Positions 33,379 through 41,818 of a DNA stretch of 64,000 nucleotides are shown piece by piece; within the stretch, counting starts at the first letter, position 1, and each line of letters begins with the position of its first letter. Made by a program: the position numbers and the translations under genes. The notes beneath the pieces were generated by a model. The model was not told the origin of the DNA. It ran no database searches and saw only the letters and a list, made by a program, of their open reading frames with translations. The stretch spans positions 62,001-126,000 of the forward strand of contig NZ_LNGH01000008.1 in the NCBI RefSeq assembly GCF_011057715.1. Reading direction: 5' to 3'. The stretch comes from Marinitoga sp. 38H-ov (GTDB lineage Bacteria; Thermotogota; Thermotogae; Petrotogales; Petrotogaceae).

Positions 33379-34453
33379 TATTTCCACTCCTTATTTTATA
33401 TATATTATACAATAAATAACTATAATTTTCCGATTTTATCCTGTACACTTTATCTTCATATATAAACTCAAATACCGTTGATACAAAGCACACACCATTT
33501 TTTATTTTATCAAATTCAAATATATTTTTATTAAATTTTATACCGTAATCAAAGATCTCTATAATTCCCTTTTCTTTATTTATCAATTTAGGCTTAAACA
33601 ATTCTCTTTCTTCTAAAATTCCTATACCTAATACTATATATTTATTTAAATAATTAATCATATAATTTTTCAATTTTTCTTTTTGTGTATAAATAATATC
33701 ATCTATTCTTTTTCCATTTATATATCCATAATCATCAACTTTATATTCAAAAGAACAATTAGTACATTTTGCAATATTATCTTTAGCTTCTATTGTATTA
33801 AATGAATTGCATTTATCACAAAACCAAAAAATTCTTTCTAAGCCTTCTGCTTTTTTATTACCAATAAACTTAACTTTATTTTTTTCTTGCCAATCCCATT
33901 CATTATATTTTATATATTCTAAAGCAGAAGAATCATTAAAAGTATTTAATTCAACAATTATACTTCCTTTTCGTTCATGTTTTGCCCACCTTGGTTTAGA
34001 CAAATATCCTCCATGTACTTTAGCTGCTAAAATTGGAACTTTTATTTTATCTAACAATTTATCAGTCCCTGGAGGTACTTGTTGATAATTTCCTGTCCAT
34101 GTTGTAGAGCCTTCTGGAAAAAGCCCAACTACTCCTCCATTTTTTAGAACTTTAAAAATATTCCTCACTGTTTTTATATCAGGTACACCTTTTTGTTTGG
34201 GAATAAACTTAAAATGTTTAAAAATTGGATTAACCAGTTTATGATAATATGTCCCTCCAGCCATTACAAAACTTATTGGATAGGGTATTATAGATTGCAC
34301 AAAAAAACCATCTAATATATGCGTATGATTTGCAATTAACAAAAATGGAGGTTTAGGTATTTCACCTATAACTTTAATATTATATTTTTTTCTAATATAT
34401 GAAGCTATGATAAGTTTTAAAAATTTTCTCAACAAACTATCTCCATAGTACAT
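33359..34453 (-). CDS. PlsC-like acyltransferase with C-terminal zinc ribbon
   Basis: 364 residues. The N-terminal ~200 residues are a lysophosphatidate acyltransferase-type domain: His43-x4-Asp48 in ANHTHILDG, GTYYHKL, and FPEGSTTW (112-119). The C-terminal part carries two CxxC pairs (Cys212/215 and Cys230/233), as in zinc ribbons, followed by a ~110-residue region without recognised similarity; standard PlsC proteins end near 240 residues. RBS AAAGGATG. An extended -10 lies in front, and its 3' end overlaps gltS. Confidence 0.82.
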   Translation of the reverse strand: MYYGDSLLRKFLKLIIASYIRKKYNIKVIGEIPKPPFLLIANHTHILDGFFVQSIIPYPISFVMAGGTYYHKLVNPIFKHFKFIPKQKGVPDIKTVRNIFKVLKNGGVVGLFPEGSTTWTGNYQQVPPGTDKLLDKIKVPILAAKVHGGYLSKPRWAKHERKGSIIVELNTFNDSSALEYIKYNEWDWQEKNKVKFIGNKKAEGLERIFWFCDKCNSFNTIEAKDNIAKCTNCSFEYKVDDYGYINGKRIDDIIYTQKEKLKNYMINYLNKYIVLGIGILEERELFKPKLINKEKGIIEIFDYGIKFNKNIFEFDKIKNGVCFVSTVFEFIYEDKVYRIKSENYSYLLYNIYKIRSGNNVHIDG

Positions 34454-34503
34454 ATAAACATCCTTTCATTTTTATATCACTTGATTATCTTATCTTTTGA
34501 TTA

Positions 34504-34512
34504 TTTTATCAT
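34504..34512 (-). promoter_or_regulatory. Extended -10 before the acyltransferase gene
   Basis: TGATAAAAT on the minus strand, with a TTGTAA 16 bases upstream as a possible -35; about 50 bases before the start codon. Confidence 0.5.
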
Positions 34513-34532
34513 ACTTGTTTTAAATTACAAAA

Positions 34533-34550
34533 ATAGCCCTCAAAAGGGCC
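34533..34550 (-). terminator. Weak terminator after the GH13_18 gene
   Basis: 5-bp GC-rich stem GCCCT / AGGGC with four-base loop, followed on the minus strand by TATTTTTG. It directly follows the stop at 34552. Confidence 0.6.
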
Positions 34551-34551
34551 A

Positions 34552-36234
34552 TTATATTATCCACATAGTTTCGTATGGTTTTAATTTAATTTTTAAAATA
34601 TCATTTTCTACATTTATTTTTTTATTTGATAATAAATCTTTTGGCTTTTCAGAAAATTCGTTTTTTAATTTTAAATTTATTTCATTATCAGATACATTTG
34701 TTAAAACTAATATTTTTTCATCCTCATATTCTCTAACAAATAAAAATACTCTATTATCTAAAAATAAAACTCGTTGTTCGCCTTTAGGATTAAAAGCCTT
34801 ATGAGACACTCTTATTTTCAACATATTTTTCATAGCATTAAATATTTTATATCTTAAAGATTGAATATCATTTATTTCATTTTCCAATTTATCATAATTT
34901 AACTTCTCCCTATTTATACTCCTATTCATTCCTGTTTTCTCTACACCTTCATAATAATTTCTTGATCCAAGTAAACTATGAATATATATTCCAGGAACAC
35001 CTTTCATAGACGATGCAATTGCATATGCAGAAACAAATTTTCTAATATTTAATTCCATATCTTCATCTTTTTCATATAATGCATCAAAATAATTAATATT
35101 TAGTTCATATGGAGATTTTGATCCGTCTGGATTACTTTTATAAGATACTAAACCTTTATTTTTTAATGTATGTTCAACTAAAAAATCTATTTCTTCATCT
35201 TTTAAAATACCTTTTGCAGGCATTAAACCAATTCCATCATGTGAAGCTAAAAAATTAAAAAATGTAGTTTTTTCACTAGAAGTTTCTAATGTATTTGCCC
35301 AATGAGATATATAATACGCATTTTTTGAAAGAAAAGAGTATAATACTAATGGCGGTAGAGAAAAATTATATACCATTTGCGCTTCATTATATCCATTTCC
35401 AAAATATGAAATATTTTCATGATGTGGAACATTTGTTTCTGTTACTAAAATTACATCCTTTGCAGTTAAGTCTAGTATATCTCTAAATAATTGAATCATC
35501 TTATGTGTTTGTTCTAAATGAATACATGATGTACCTATTTCTTTCCACAAATATCCTATTGCATCTAATCTAATTAATTTTGCTCCCTTTTTTGCATAAA
35601 ATAATAATATTTCTACTATTTCCAAAAACAAATCTGTATTCTTATAATTCAAATCAATTTGATCTTCACTAAAAGTTGTCCATATATGTTTTTTACCTTC
35701 TTTCGTTTCATATATATGCAATAATGGTAAAGCACGTGGCCTAGTTACATATTTTAATTCTTCAACTGGTTCTTGTTCAATAAAATAATTTTTATACTTT
35801 GTATTTCCTTTTAAATATTCTCGAAACCATTCACTTTCTTTTGATATATGATTTATTACAGCATCAAACATTAAATTATAATCTTTTGATAATTTTTCTA
35901 TATCTTCCCAATCTCCTAATTCAGGATTCACTTTCTTATAATCTATCACAGAAAATCCATCATCTGATGAGTATGGAAAAAAAGGTAAAATATGAACTGT
36001 ATTTATTATTCCTTTTACATGTTCATTTAAAAACTTATGCAAAGTATTTAATGGTTTTTCTCCATTTTTTTTTATTGAATCACCATATGTTATTAGAATA
36101 ACATCCTTTTCTGTTAATTCTATATCATTATTAGATATTTTATATTTTTCTATTAATTCCATAAGCTTGTTATATACTTTATCTACTTCATTTGGATATA
36201 AGAACTTCAATTTATCATATATTTTCTCGTTCAT
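34552..36234 (-). CDS. GH13_18 glycoside phosphorylase (sucrose/glucosylglycerate phosphorylase-like)
   Basis: 560 residues from the ATG at 36232-36234 after AGAGGTG. A GH13 barrel with VHILPFFPYSSDDGFSVIDY near the N-terminus (typical of GH13_18), FDAVINH (region I), AKLIRLDAIGYLWKE (region II, nucleophile Asp), VTETNVPHHEN (region III, acid/base Glu) and FLASHDGIGLMP (region IV). The subfamily phosphorolyses sucrose, sucrose-6-phosphate, glucosylglycerol or glucosylglycerate to glucose-1-phosphate. It sits in an operon with a sugar ABC importer and an RpiR regulator, consistent with use of an imported glucoside. Which one cannot be decided here. Confidence 0.88.
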   Translation of the reverse strand: MNEKIYDKLKFLYPNEVDKVYNKLMELIEKYKISNNDIELTEKDVILITYGDSIKKNGEKPLNTLHKFLNEHVKGIINTVHILPFFPYSSDDGFSVIDYKKVNPELGDWEDIEKLSKDYNLMFDAVINHISKESEWFREYLKGNTKYKNYFIEQEPVEELKYVTRPRALPLLHIYETKEGKKHIWTTFSEDQIDLNYKNTDLFLEIVEILLFYAKKGAKLIRLDAIGYLWKEIGTSCIHLEQTHKMIQLFRDILDLTAKDVILVTETNVPHHENISYFGNGYNEAQMVYNFSLPPLVLYSFLSKNAYYISHWANTLETSSEKTTFFNFLASHDGIGLMPAKGILKDEEIDFLVEHTLKNKGLVSYKSNPDGSKSPYELNINYFDALYEKDEDMELNIRKFVSAYAIASSMKGVPGIYIHSLLGSRNYYEGVEKTGMNRSINREKLNYDKLENEINDIQSLRYKIFNAMKNMLKIRVSHKAFNPKGEQRVLFLDNRVFLFVREYEDEKILVLTNVSDNEINLKLKNEFSEKPKDLLSNKKINVENDILKIKLKPYETMWII

Positions 36235-36247
36235 TAAAAACACCTCT

Positions 36248-37051
36248 TTAAAATTTCTTTGGCTCAATAACATCTTTAAGCTTATTAAAATGTTCATCGG
36301 TAAATTTTTTTGAAACTACTAGATTATATAATAATTCAATAATATACATTTCACCTATTCTATCATGAGTAAATTCATTTTCAGATGGATCACTTGGTGT
36401 TGTATAAATAACATCGTGCACAACCATACTTAATGGAGAATCCACTCCAGACGTAATTGCAACAGTATATGCTCCAGCATCTTTTGCAACTTGAGTAGAT
36501 TTAAAAACATCTCTAATATATCCAGAATGACTAATTGATATAACCATATCTTCATTTGACAAATTAGCTCCTACTATAACTTGCATATGAGGGTCTGAAT
36601 ATGCAGCTGCGGACAATCCAAGTGCAGAAAATTTTAAAGAACTATCAAGAGCAACAGGAAATGACCTTCCTACTGCATAAAATATTATTTTTTTAGAGTT
36701 TAATATTTTTTCAGCAACTTTATTTAACAATTCTTTATTTAAACTTTGATATATAACGTTCAAACTATTGCAAATTTTATTATGAATAGTTGAAAATAAA
36801 TCTTCTTCCTCAACTTCTATAACTGGTTCTGATAATTCCTTTGCTAATACTATTTTAAATTCCTGATAACCAGAAAACCCTAATTTTTTTATAACCCTAT
36901 ATACTGTTGTTTCGCTAACTTCTGCCCAATTAGCTAATTCAGTAATACTATAATGTATTACATCAGAAGCTCTTTGAAGAATATAATCAGCTACTTTCTT
37001 TTCTCTTTTAGTTAATGAATTATATATCCCCTTAATTTTGTTAAGTATCAT
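36248..37051 (-). CDS. RpiR/MurR-family transcriptional regulator
   Basis: 267 residues. An N-terminal HTH_6 domain (about 1-77: SLTKREKKVADYIL, ITELANWAEVSETTVYRVIKKLGFSGYQEFK) is followed by a SIS sugar-phosphate-binding domain (about 105-240: IIFYAVGRSFPVALDSSLKFSALG, VISISHSGYIRDVFKSTQVAKDAGAYTVAIT). Such proteins sense a phosphorylated sugar and control a catabolic operon. It lies between the ABC importer and the phosphorylase, so that operon is the likely target. A palindrome at 40262-40281 is a candidate operator. RBS AGAGGTGAT. Confidence 0.93.
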   Translation of the reverse strand: MILNKIKGIYNSLTKREKKVADYILQRASDVIHYSITELANWAEVSETTVYRVIKKLGFSGYQEFKIVLAKELSEPVIEVEEEDLFSTIHNKICNSLNVIYQSLNKELLNKVAEKILNSKKIIFYAVGRSFPVALDSSLKFSALGLSAAAYSDPHMQVIVGANLSNEDMVISISHSGYIRDVFKSTQVAKDAGAYTVAITSGVDSPLSMVVHDVIYTTPSDPSENEFTHDRIGEMYIIELLYNLVVSKKFTDEHFNKLKDVIEPKKF

Positions 37052-37061
37052 AAAATCACCT

Positions 37062-38033
37062 CTACTCTTTTACTCCACCTGCTGTTAAACCACCGGTTAA
37101 ATATTTTTCCATCATCATAAACATAACAACTACTGGAACTGCTGTTACTACTGATGCTGCCATCATTTTTGCCCATATTGCATGTTCTGAATTGAAAATT
37201 TCATTTAGACCTAAAGGTAATGTATAGAATTCAGGAAATGGTCGAACAAATATTGATGCAAATAAAAACTCATTCCATGCTATCATAAATGCATAAATAT
37301 ATACTGTAATTATTGCTGGTAAAGATAGTGGAATAATTATTTTGGTAATAACTCCCATTCTACTTGATCCATCTATTATAGCAGCTTCTTCTATGGATTT
37401 AGGTATTGTTCTAAAATAATTTCCTAACATATACAATGAAACTGGAATTGTTTGAACAATATAAATTATAAACAGTGCAATTGCGGAAGAAAATCCAGTT
37501 GAAGTTAAACCAATTTTCACAAATATTTGATAAAGAGGAACAGCTAAAATTGTACCACCAAAAAGATAAACAATCAATACCCCTCTTTGTATTATCCCTC
37601 TACCTTTAAAATCTATCCTACTAAATGCATATGCACCAAATATTGATAATATTAAACTTACTAAAGCGCTAAGGCCTGCTAAAATTAAACTATTTCTAAA
37701 AAATCTTAAAAACGGGAAGGATTCTTTTTTTCTTTGAGATTCTATTTGTTCTAAAACAGCTTTTTGCTGTTCTTCTGGAAGTGATTTTACTAAATCTAAT
37801 AACTGTTGTTGTTCATTACTAAGTTCCTCTCTAACTGATTTTTTAAAACCTAAAAGTATTGCATATGTATCTAATGTAGGTCTTTCAGGAATTATCCCAG
37901 GCTCAAATGCATCTGTATCATATCTAAAGGATACAGATATCATCCAAGCAAATGGATAGGTTATAAAAACTACTAAGATGGCTATTAATGTCCAAAATAT
38001 AAAAGATCTAATAAATGATTTTTTCTTTACCAT
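37062..38033 (-). CDS. Sugar ABC transporter permease (MalG-like) with helical insertion
   Basis: 323 residues, six predicted helices, with the permease EAA loop near IPKSIEEAAIIDGSSRMGVITKIIIPLSLP. Between helices 1 and 2, residues about 61-104 form a highly charged, Gln/Glu/Lys-rich helical insert absent from typical ~280-residue MalG proteins. It ends VGGLTAGGVKE. It overlaps the partner permease gene by seven bases. It pairs with the MalF-like protein to import the sugar bound by the 38937-40217 protein. Confidence 0.92.
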   Translation of the reverse strand: MVKKKSFIRSFIFWTLIAILVVFITYPFAWMISVSFRYDTDAFEPGIIPERPTLDTYAILLGFKKSVREELSNEQQQLLDLVKSLPEEQQKAVLEQIESQRKKESFPFLRFFRNSLILAGLSALVSLILSIFGAYAFSRIDFKGRGIIQRGVLIVYLFGGTILAVPLYQIFVKIGLTSTGFSSAIALFIIYIVQTIPVSLYMLGNYFRTIPKSIEEAAIIDGSSRMGVITKIIIPLSLPAIITVYIYAFMIAWNEFLFASIFVRPFPEFYTLPLGLNEIFNSEHAIWAKMMAASVVTAVPVVVMFMMMEKYLTGGLTAGGVKE

Positions 38034-38893
38034 TTTAACACCTTCTTTACATACAACCCTATTAATGAAATCATTATTACAAATAATATAGTTGCAATAG
38101 CTGCTGCAACTCCTTGTTCTGGAATCCCTGAAAATGCTTTTTCATATATATATACTGGTAAAGTATTTGCAAATTTAGACATAAGATATACTTCGTCAAA
38201 TTTATAGAAATTCCATATTCCTCTTAATAATGCAACAGATGCAATAACAAAATATAGTTCTGGCAATGTTATATGTAAAAACTTTTGCCAATCGCTTGCT
38301 CCATCAATTTCTGCTGCTTCATAATAATCAGTTGGTATAGATTGTAATCTGGATAAAATCATTAAATATACAAAAGGAAAGTTCCTCCATATATTAAAAA
38401 CAGAAACAACCCAAAATGCATTATTTGGATTATTTACAAAATCATTGCCTGGATTCATACCAAAATTTGCTAAAAATTGCATTAATGGTCCATCGATAGG
38501 CAAAAATATATATCTCCAAGCAAAAACTATTGCTATTAATGGAGTTACATATGGCAATAATAATAAAGCTCTGACAATATTTCTTCCTGGAAATTCTCTA
38601 TTCATTAATAATGCTACCCCTAATCCTAATAAAATACTTCCTAATACTGTTGTAAAAGTAAATAATATTGTAATTCCAAATGATTTCCAAAATGATATAT
38701 CTTTTAATATTTCACTATAGTTTTTTAATCCTACAAACTTATTTGGGGCATCGGAAATTGACACCTCAAAAAAACTTAAATATATATTATAAATTACAGG
38801 GTATAGGATTAACAAAGAAATTAATATTACTGTTGGCAGTACTAACTTCCAACCAAATCTTGCTTCTTTTTCTCTTAAAGATATTACAGACAT
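38027..38893 (-). CDS. Sugar ABC transporter permease (MalF-like)
   Basis: 288 residues from the ATG at 38891-38893, seven bases after GGAGG. Six helices; EAA loop SIPTDYYEAAEIDGASDWQKFLHITLPEL. It is separated from the binding-protein gene by an intra-operon terminator, so its expression should be lower. The family imports oligosaccharides or glycosides together with an MsmK/MalK-type ATPase that is not encoded here and is probably shared. Confidence 0.93.
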   Translation of the reverse strand: MSVISLREKEARFGWKLVLPTVILISLLILYPVIYNIYLSFFEVSISDAPNKFVGLKNYSEILKDISFWKSFGITILFTFTTVLGSILLGLGVALLMNREFPGRNIVRALLLLPYVTPLIAIVFAWRYIFLPIDGPLMQFLANFGMNPGNDFVNNPNNAFWVVSVFNIWRNFPFVYLMILSRLQSIPTDYYEAAEIDGASDWQKFLHITLPELYFVIASVALLRGIWNFYKFDEVYLMSKFANTLPVYIYEKAFSGIPEQGVAAAIATILFVIMISLIGLYVKKVLKW

Positions 38894-38909
38894 CTTCAAA
38901 CCTCCTTTT

Positions 38910-38934
38910 AAAAAAAGGGGGATTCTCCCCCTTT
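38910..38934 (-). terminator. Intra-operon terminator between binding protein and permeases
   Basis: 9-bp perfect stem AAAGGGGGA / TCCCCCTTT (minus strand 38934-38914) with a three-base loop and seven T (38916-38910). It should stop part of the transcripts after the binding-protein gene. Confidence 0.9.
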
Positions 38935-38936
38935 AA

Positions 38937-40217
38937 TTACTTACCTAGAACTTTTTCTGCTTCTTTTTGTGCCCACATAGCTGTTTGTTGTGGTGTCCAA
39001 TCATTTGCAAACATATAGTTTATAGCTTTTCCTATAACAAAGTTTGCACTTAATTTACTCATGTCTGTAATAACTTTTCCATTTAAGAATTCAAATCTTT
39101 CTACAGAATCTAATGCTGCTACAATTTCTGCAATTTTTTCTTTTCCATATCTTTCTAATACTGGATTATCTAAAAACGCTTCACTTTCAGCTACAGATTT
39201 TCTTGTTGGATTCATTCCACCTGGTGCCATATGTACCCAATATACATAGTTTTTATCTGTCATTAAGAATTTAACAAATTTTTCTACTTCTTCTTTATTA
39301 GCATTCTTAGTAATACCTAAAGCTACAACTTGGCCATATGAAGAAGGTCTTACATTAATCATTTTATTAGCAAAACCAGTATTTTTTACTAATTCTGGAT
39401 TAAATTTGTTTATCCTTCCTTTTTGTACTTCTTCTACAGCAATATCATCCATTATATATGTTGAATAGAATATCATTGCTGCTTCTCCATTTAAATATCC
39501 TTTTAATGCATCTAATACAGTTGTAAAACCAGGTTTTGAATATTTTCCTAATTCCTTATAGAACCTAAATGCTTCAATCATTTCTGGTGTGTTGAATGTA
39601 ACATTTCCCATTTCGTCTATAGGTCTTGCTCCATTTGCTAAAGCTATTTCTGTAAAAACTTGTTCTGCATATGCATCAGCTTTTTTAGGTAATATAATAC
39701 CGTATACACCTTTATCTGGATTAGTTAATACTTTAGCAGCTAAAGCAATATTATACCAACTAATAGGATCTCCTAAATCTTGAGAAGCAAACATATCTTT
39801 TCTATACCAAATTCCTTGTACCCATGCGTGGAATGGGATTCCATAATATTTTCCTTCCCCGTTGTTTAACATTCTAGCAGCACCGTTGTATACATCTCCA
39901 AAATCCATAATTATTTTTGTAGCTAAATCTTCATCTAAAAAGTTTTCTGAACCTAATAATAATATTGGTTCAATTCCGCCTTCTAATAAATCTGGTAATG
40001 TTCCAGCATTTTTTGCAATAGGTATTTGTTTTAAAAGATCATTTTCTTCTACAGGAACAACTTCTACTTCAATACCTGTTTGTGCTTTAAAAATAGTTGC
40101 CAATGCTCTAATTCTTTGCATTCTGTTTGATTCAACTTCTGTTGTCCAAAAAGTAATCTTAGCAAAAACTGATGAAACTAAAATAACAGCCAACATCAAT
40201 ACTAATAACTTTTTCAT
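38937..40217 (-). CDS. Sugar ABC transporter substrate-binding protein
   Basis: 426 residues, family 1 extracellular solute-binding protein. A Sec signal peptide (1-18, cleavage near VFA-K) precedes KITFWTTEVESNRMQRIRALATIFKAQTGIEVEVVPV. No lipobox, so it is periplasmic. Family regions YYGIPFHAWVQGIWYRKDMF and LKGYLNGEAAMIFYSTYIMD are present. First gene of the importer operon, with RBS AAGGGGG, its own promoter at 40283-40311 and a palindrome next to the -10. Ligand unknown; glycosides are likely given the linked phosphorylase. Confidence 0.94.
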   Translation of the reverse strand: MKKLLVLMLAVILVSSVFAKITFWTTEVESNRMQRIRALATIFKAQTGIEVEVVPVEENDLLKQIPIAKNAGTLPDLLEGGIEPILLLGSENFLDEDLATKIIMDFGDVYNGAARMLNNGEGKYYGIPFHAWVQGIWYRKDMFASQDLGDPISWYNIALAAKVLTNPDKGVYGIILPKKADAYAEQVFTEIALANGARPIDEMGNVTFNTPEMIEAFRFYKELGKYSKPGFTTVLDALKGYLNGEAAMIFYSTYIMDDIAVEEVQKGRINKFNPELVKNTGFANKMINVRPSSYGQVVALGITKNANKEEVEKFVKFLMTDKNYVYWVHMAPGGMNPTRKSVAESEAFLDNPVLERYGKEKIAEIVAALDSVERFEFLNGKVITDMSKLSANFVIGKAINYMFANDWTPQQTAMWAQKEAEKVLGK

Positions 40218-40261
40218 ATAAATACCCCCTTTTTAAAGAATTAAATCATTTTTTATCAAAT

Positions 40262-40281
40262 AAAAAGAAAATTTTCTTTTT
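40262..40281. promoter_or_regulatory. 20-bp perfect palindrome, candidate RpiR operator
   Basis: AAAAAGAAAA followed by its exact reverse complement TTTTCTTTTT, just downstream of the -10 of the sugar importer operon, where a repressor would block transcription. The operon encodes an RpiR-family regulator. Confidence 0.5.
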
Positions 40282-40282
40282 T

Positions 40283-40311
40283 ATTATATAATAAAAAAAA
40301 TATTTTATCAA
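40283..40311 (-). promoter_or_regulatory. Promoter of the sugar importer operon
   Basis: TTGATA (minus strand 40311-40306), 17-base spacer, TATAAT (40288-40283). Confidence 0.75.
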
Positions 40312-40380
40312 TTCAGAATTCTTGGATTATTTAAAATTATATTTAATAATAAATGAATAATATAGATTAAAGTTTAAAAT

Positions 40381-41691
40381 CTAAAAAATGCCTTTTAATA
40401 TTAAATTTAATGTTTCATATGAATAAAATTTTTTCCCTATTTCAAAGTTTTTTTCTGTAATAATTTCCGCTTTTTTCTTATTTAACAAAATATCCAATAT
40501 TTCTTTAGCACATTTTTCAATTATTTTATTTTCTACTTCATATTTTCCATTTATTTTTTTAGCGTTACTTCCTAAGCTTATTATTTCAAAACCACTTAAT
40601 TTAATATCTTTTTCATATACAGGGTATTCATATACTAAAATTGGCTTTTTTGCAAATATTCCTTCTAAAAGTTGATTTCCAAAACCTTCTAATACACTTG
40701 GATAAGTAATAAAATCACTAATTGTATAAAAATCCCATAACGAAAATGTCCCTTTATTTTCATCTCTAATTTCTTCTAATAATTCATTACAAAAAATCGC
40801 ATTTACTTTTTTTTCTTTAGCATGCTCTATTAATAATTTCTTATATAACGGTTCTTCATCTAAACCAGGTAATAATAATATAATTCTTGTGTCTTCTTTG
40901 ATTTTTTTACCAGAATAAATTTCTTTTCCTATATAATTTTTTATATCTTTTTGTAATTCTGAAATTGTATCTATTGCTAATTCAATAGCTTTTCTTCTAA
41001 CTACTCTAGTAGCTTGCAAAAAAACAATATCATTCTCTTTTATTCCAACTTTTTCTAATATTTTTGAATTATATGAATCTTTTTCCCATAAATGAGCTTC
41101 AAAATCAAATACATTTGGAACAATTAAGCTATCTACTCCTTTAATTTCTTTAATGCTTTCTTGAGCTATGGAATTAATAACAATATGCTTAATATCTCCG
41201 GGCGGCATAATATTTTCTAAAATTTCTTTTACATAATCCGAAGTTGGATTTGAATAAAATTCTCTTTCCCAATAGAAATCATGATGATGGCCTATAACCT
41301 TAATCTTTTTTTCTTTGACAAATTTATTTAAAGCCATTGCTGCTGATAAATTATGAGCTAAAGAAAAAATATTATTAACTACAATAACATCAAAAGTTCC
41401 TATTTTTTCCTTTAAATCAATATATATGTCTTCAGCCAATTTATCAATTTCATTTTTTAATTTTTCTTTTGACCAATCTCCTAAGGATTGAAACGCTTTT
41501 TCTCTTATAATTAAATTCCGTGGCTCTTCATATGCTAACAATGGAATTTTAATCCCTTCTTCTTTTCCTAATGTACCAGCTATAAATTGTACATCATGTT
41601 TTTGTTTCTCTAATGCAATTTTCCACTTTTTCATCTCCAAAGAAACTCCATCGGTTTCTCCTACTCTAAAATGCATTAATCCTATTTTCAT
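40381..41691 (-). CDS. GT4-family glycosyltransferase
   Basis: 436 residues with two Rossmann halves of the GT-B fold. N-terminal MKIGLMHFRVGETDGVSLEMKKW; a central HHHDFYWERE; a nucleotide-sugar-binding half with QATRVVRRKAIELAIDTI, and the family 4 motif YPSVLEGFGNQLLEGIFAKKPILVYEYP. The N-terminal pattern reminds me of mannosylglucosyl-(phospho)glycerate synthases of Petrotoga, which make a compatible solute, but this is from memory and unproven. RBS GGGGAGGA. It lies just upstream of the sugar importer and GH13_18 phosphorylase genes, same direction, with a separate promoter between. Confidence 0.75.
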   Translation of the reverse strand: MKIGLMHFRVGETDGVSLEMKKWKIALEKQKHDVQFIAGTLGKEEGIKIPLLAYEEPRNLIIREKAFQSLGDWSKEKLKNEIDKLAEDIYIDLKEKIGTFDVIVVNNIFSLAHNLSAAMALNKFVKEKKIKVIGHHHDFYWEREFYSNPTSDYVKEILENIMPPGDIKHIVINSIAQESIKEIKGVDSLIVPNVFDFEAHLWEKDSYNSKILEKVGIKENDIVFLQATRVVRRKAIELAIDTISELQKDIKNYIGKEIYSGKKIKEDTRIILLLPGLDEEPLYKKLLIEHAKEKKVNAIFCNELLEEIRDENKGTFSLWDFYTISDFITYPSVLEGFGNQLLEGIFAKKPILVYEYPVYEKDIKLSGFEIISLGSNAKKINGKYEVENKIIEKCAKEILDILLNKKKAEIITEKNFEIGKKFYSYETLNLILKGIF

Positions 41692-41784
41692 ATAATTCCT
41701 CCCCTCATATATAATTACATATATTATATAATAATTTTTCTTTTTTTTATATTACAAAAAAATATTTTTTATTTTTACAGTAAA

Positions 41785-41818
41785 AAAAAAATAAGAACCT
41801 CGATAGAGGTCCTTATTT
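41785..41818 (-). terminator. Terminator after the ADP-ribosylglycohydrolase-like gene
   Basis: Stem AAATAAG-A-ACCTC / GAGGT-C-CTTATTT with loop GATA (41789-41818; one A-C mismatch), then on the minus strand a long T run. Overlaps the stop codon at 41813-41815. Confidence 0.88.
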
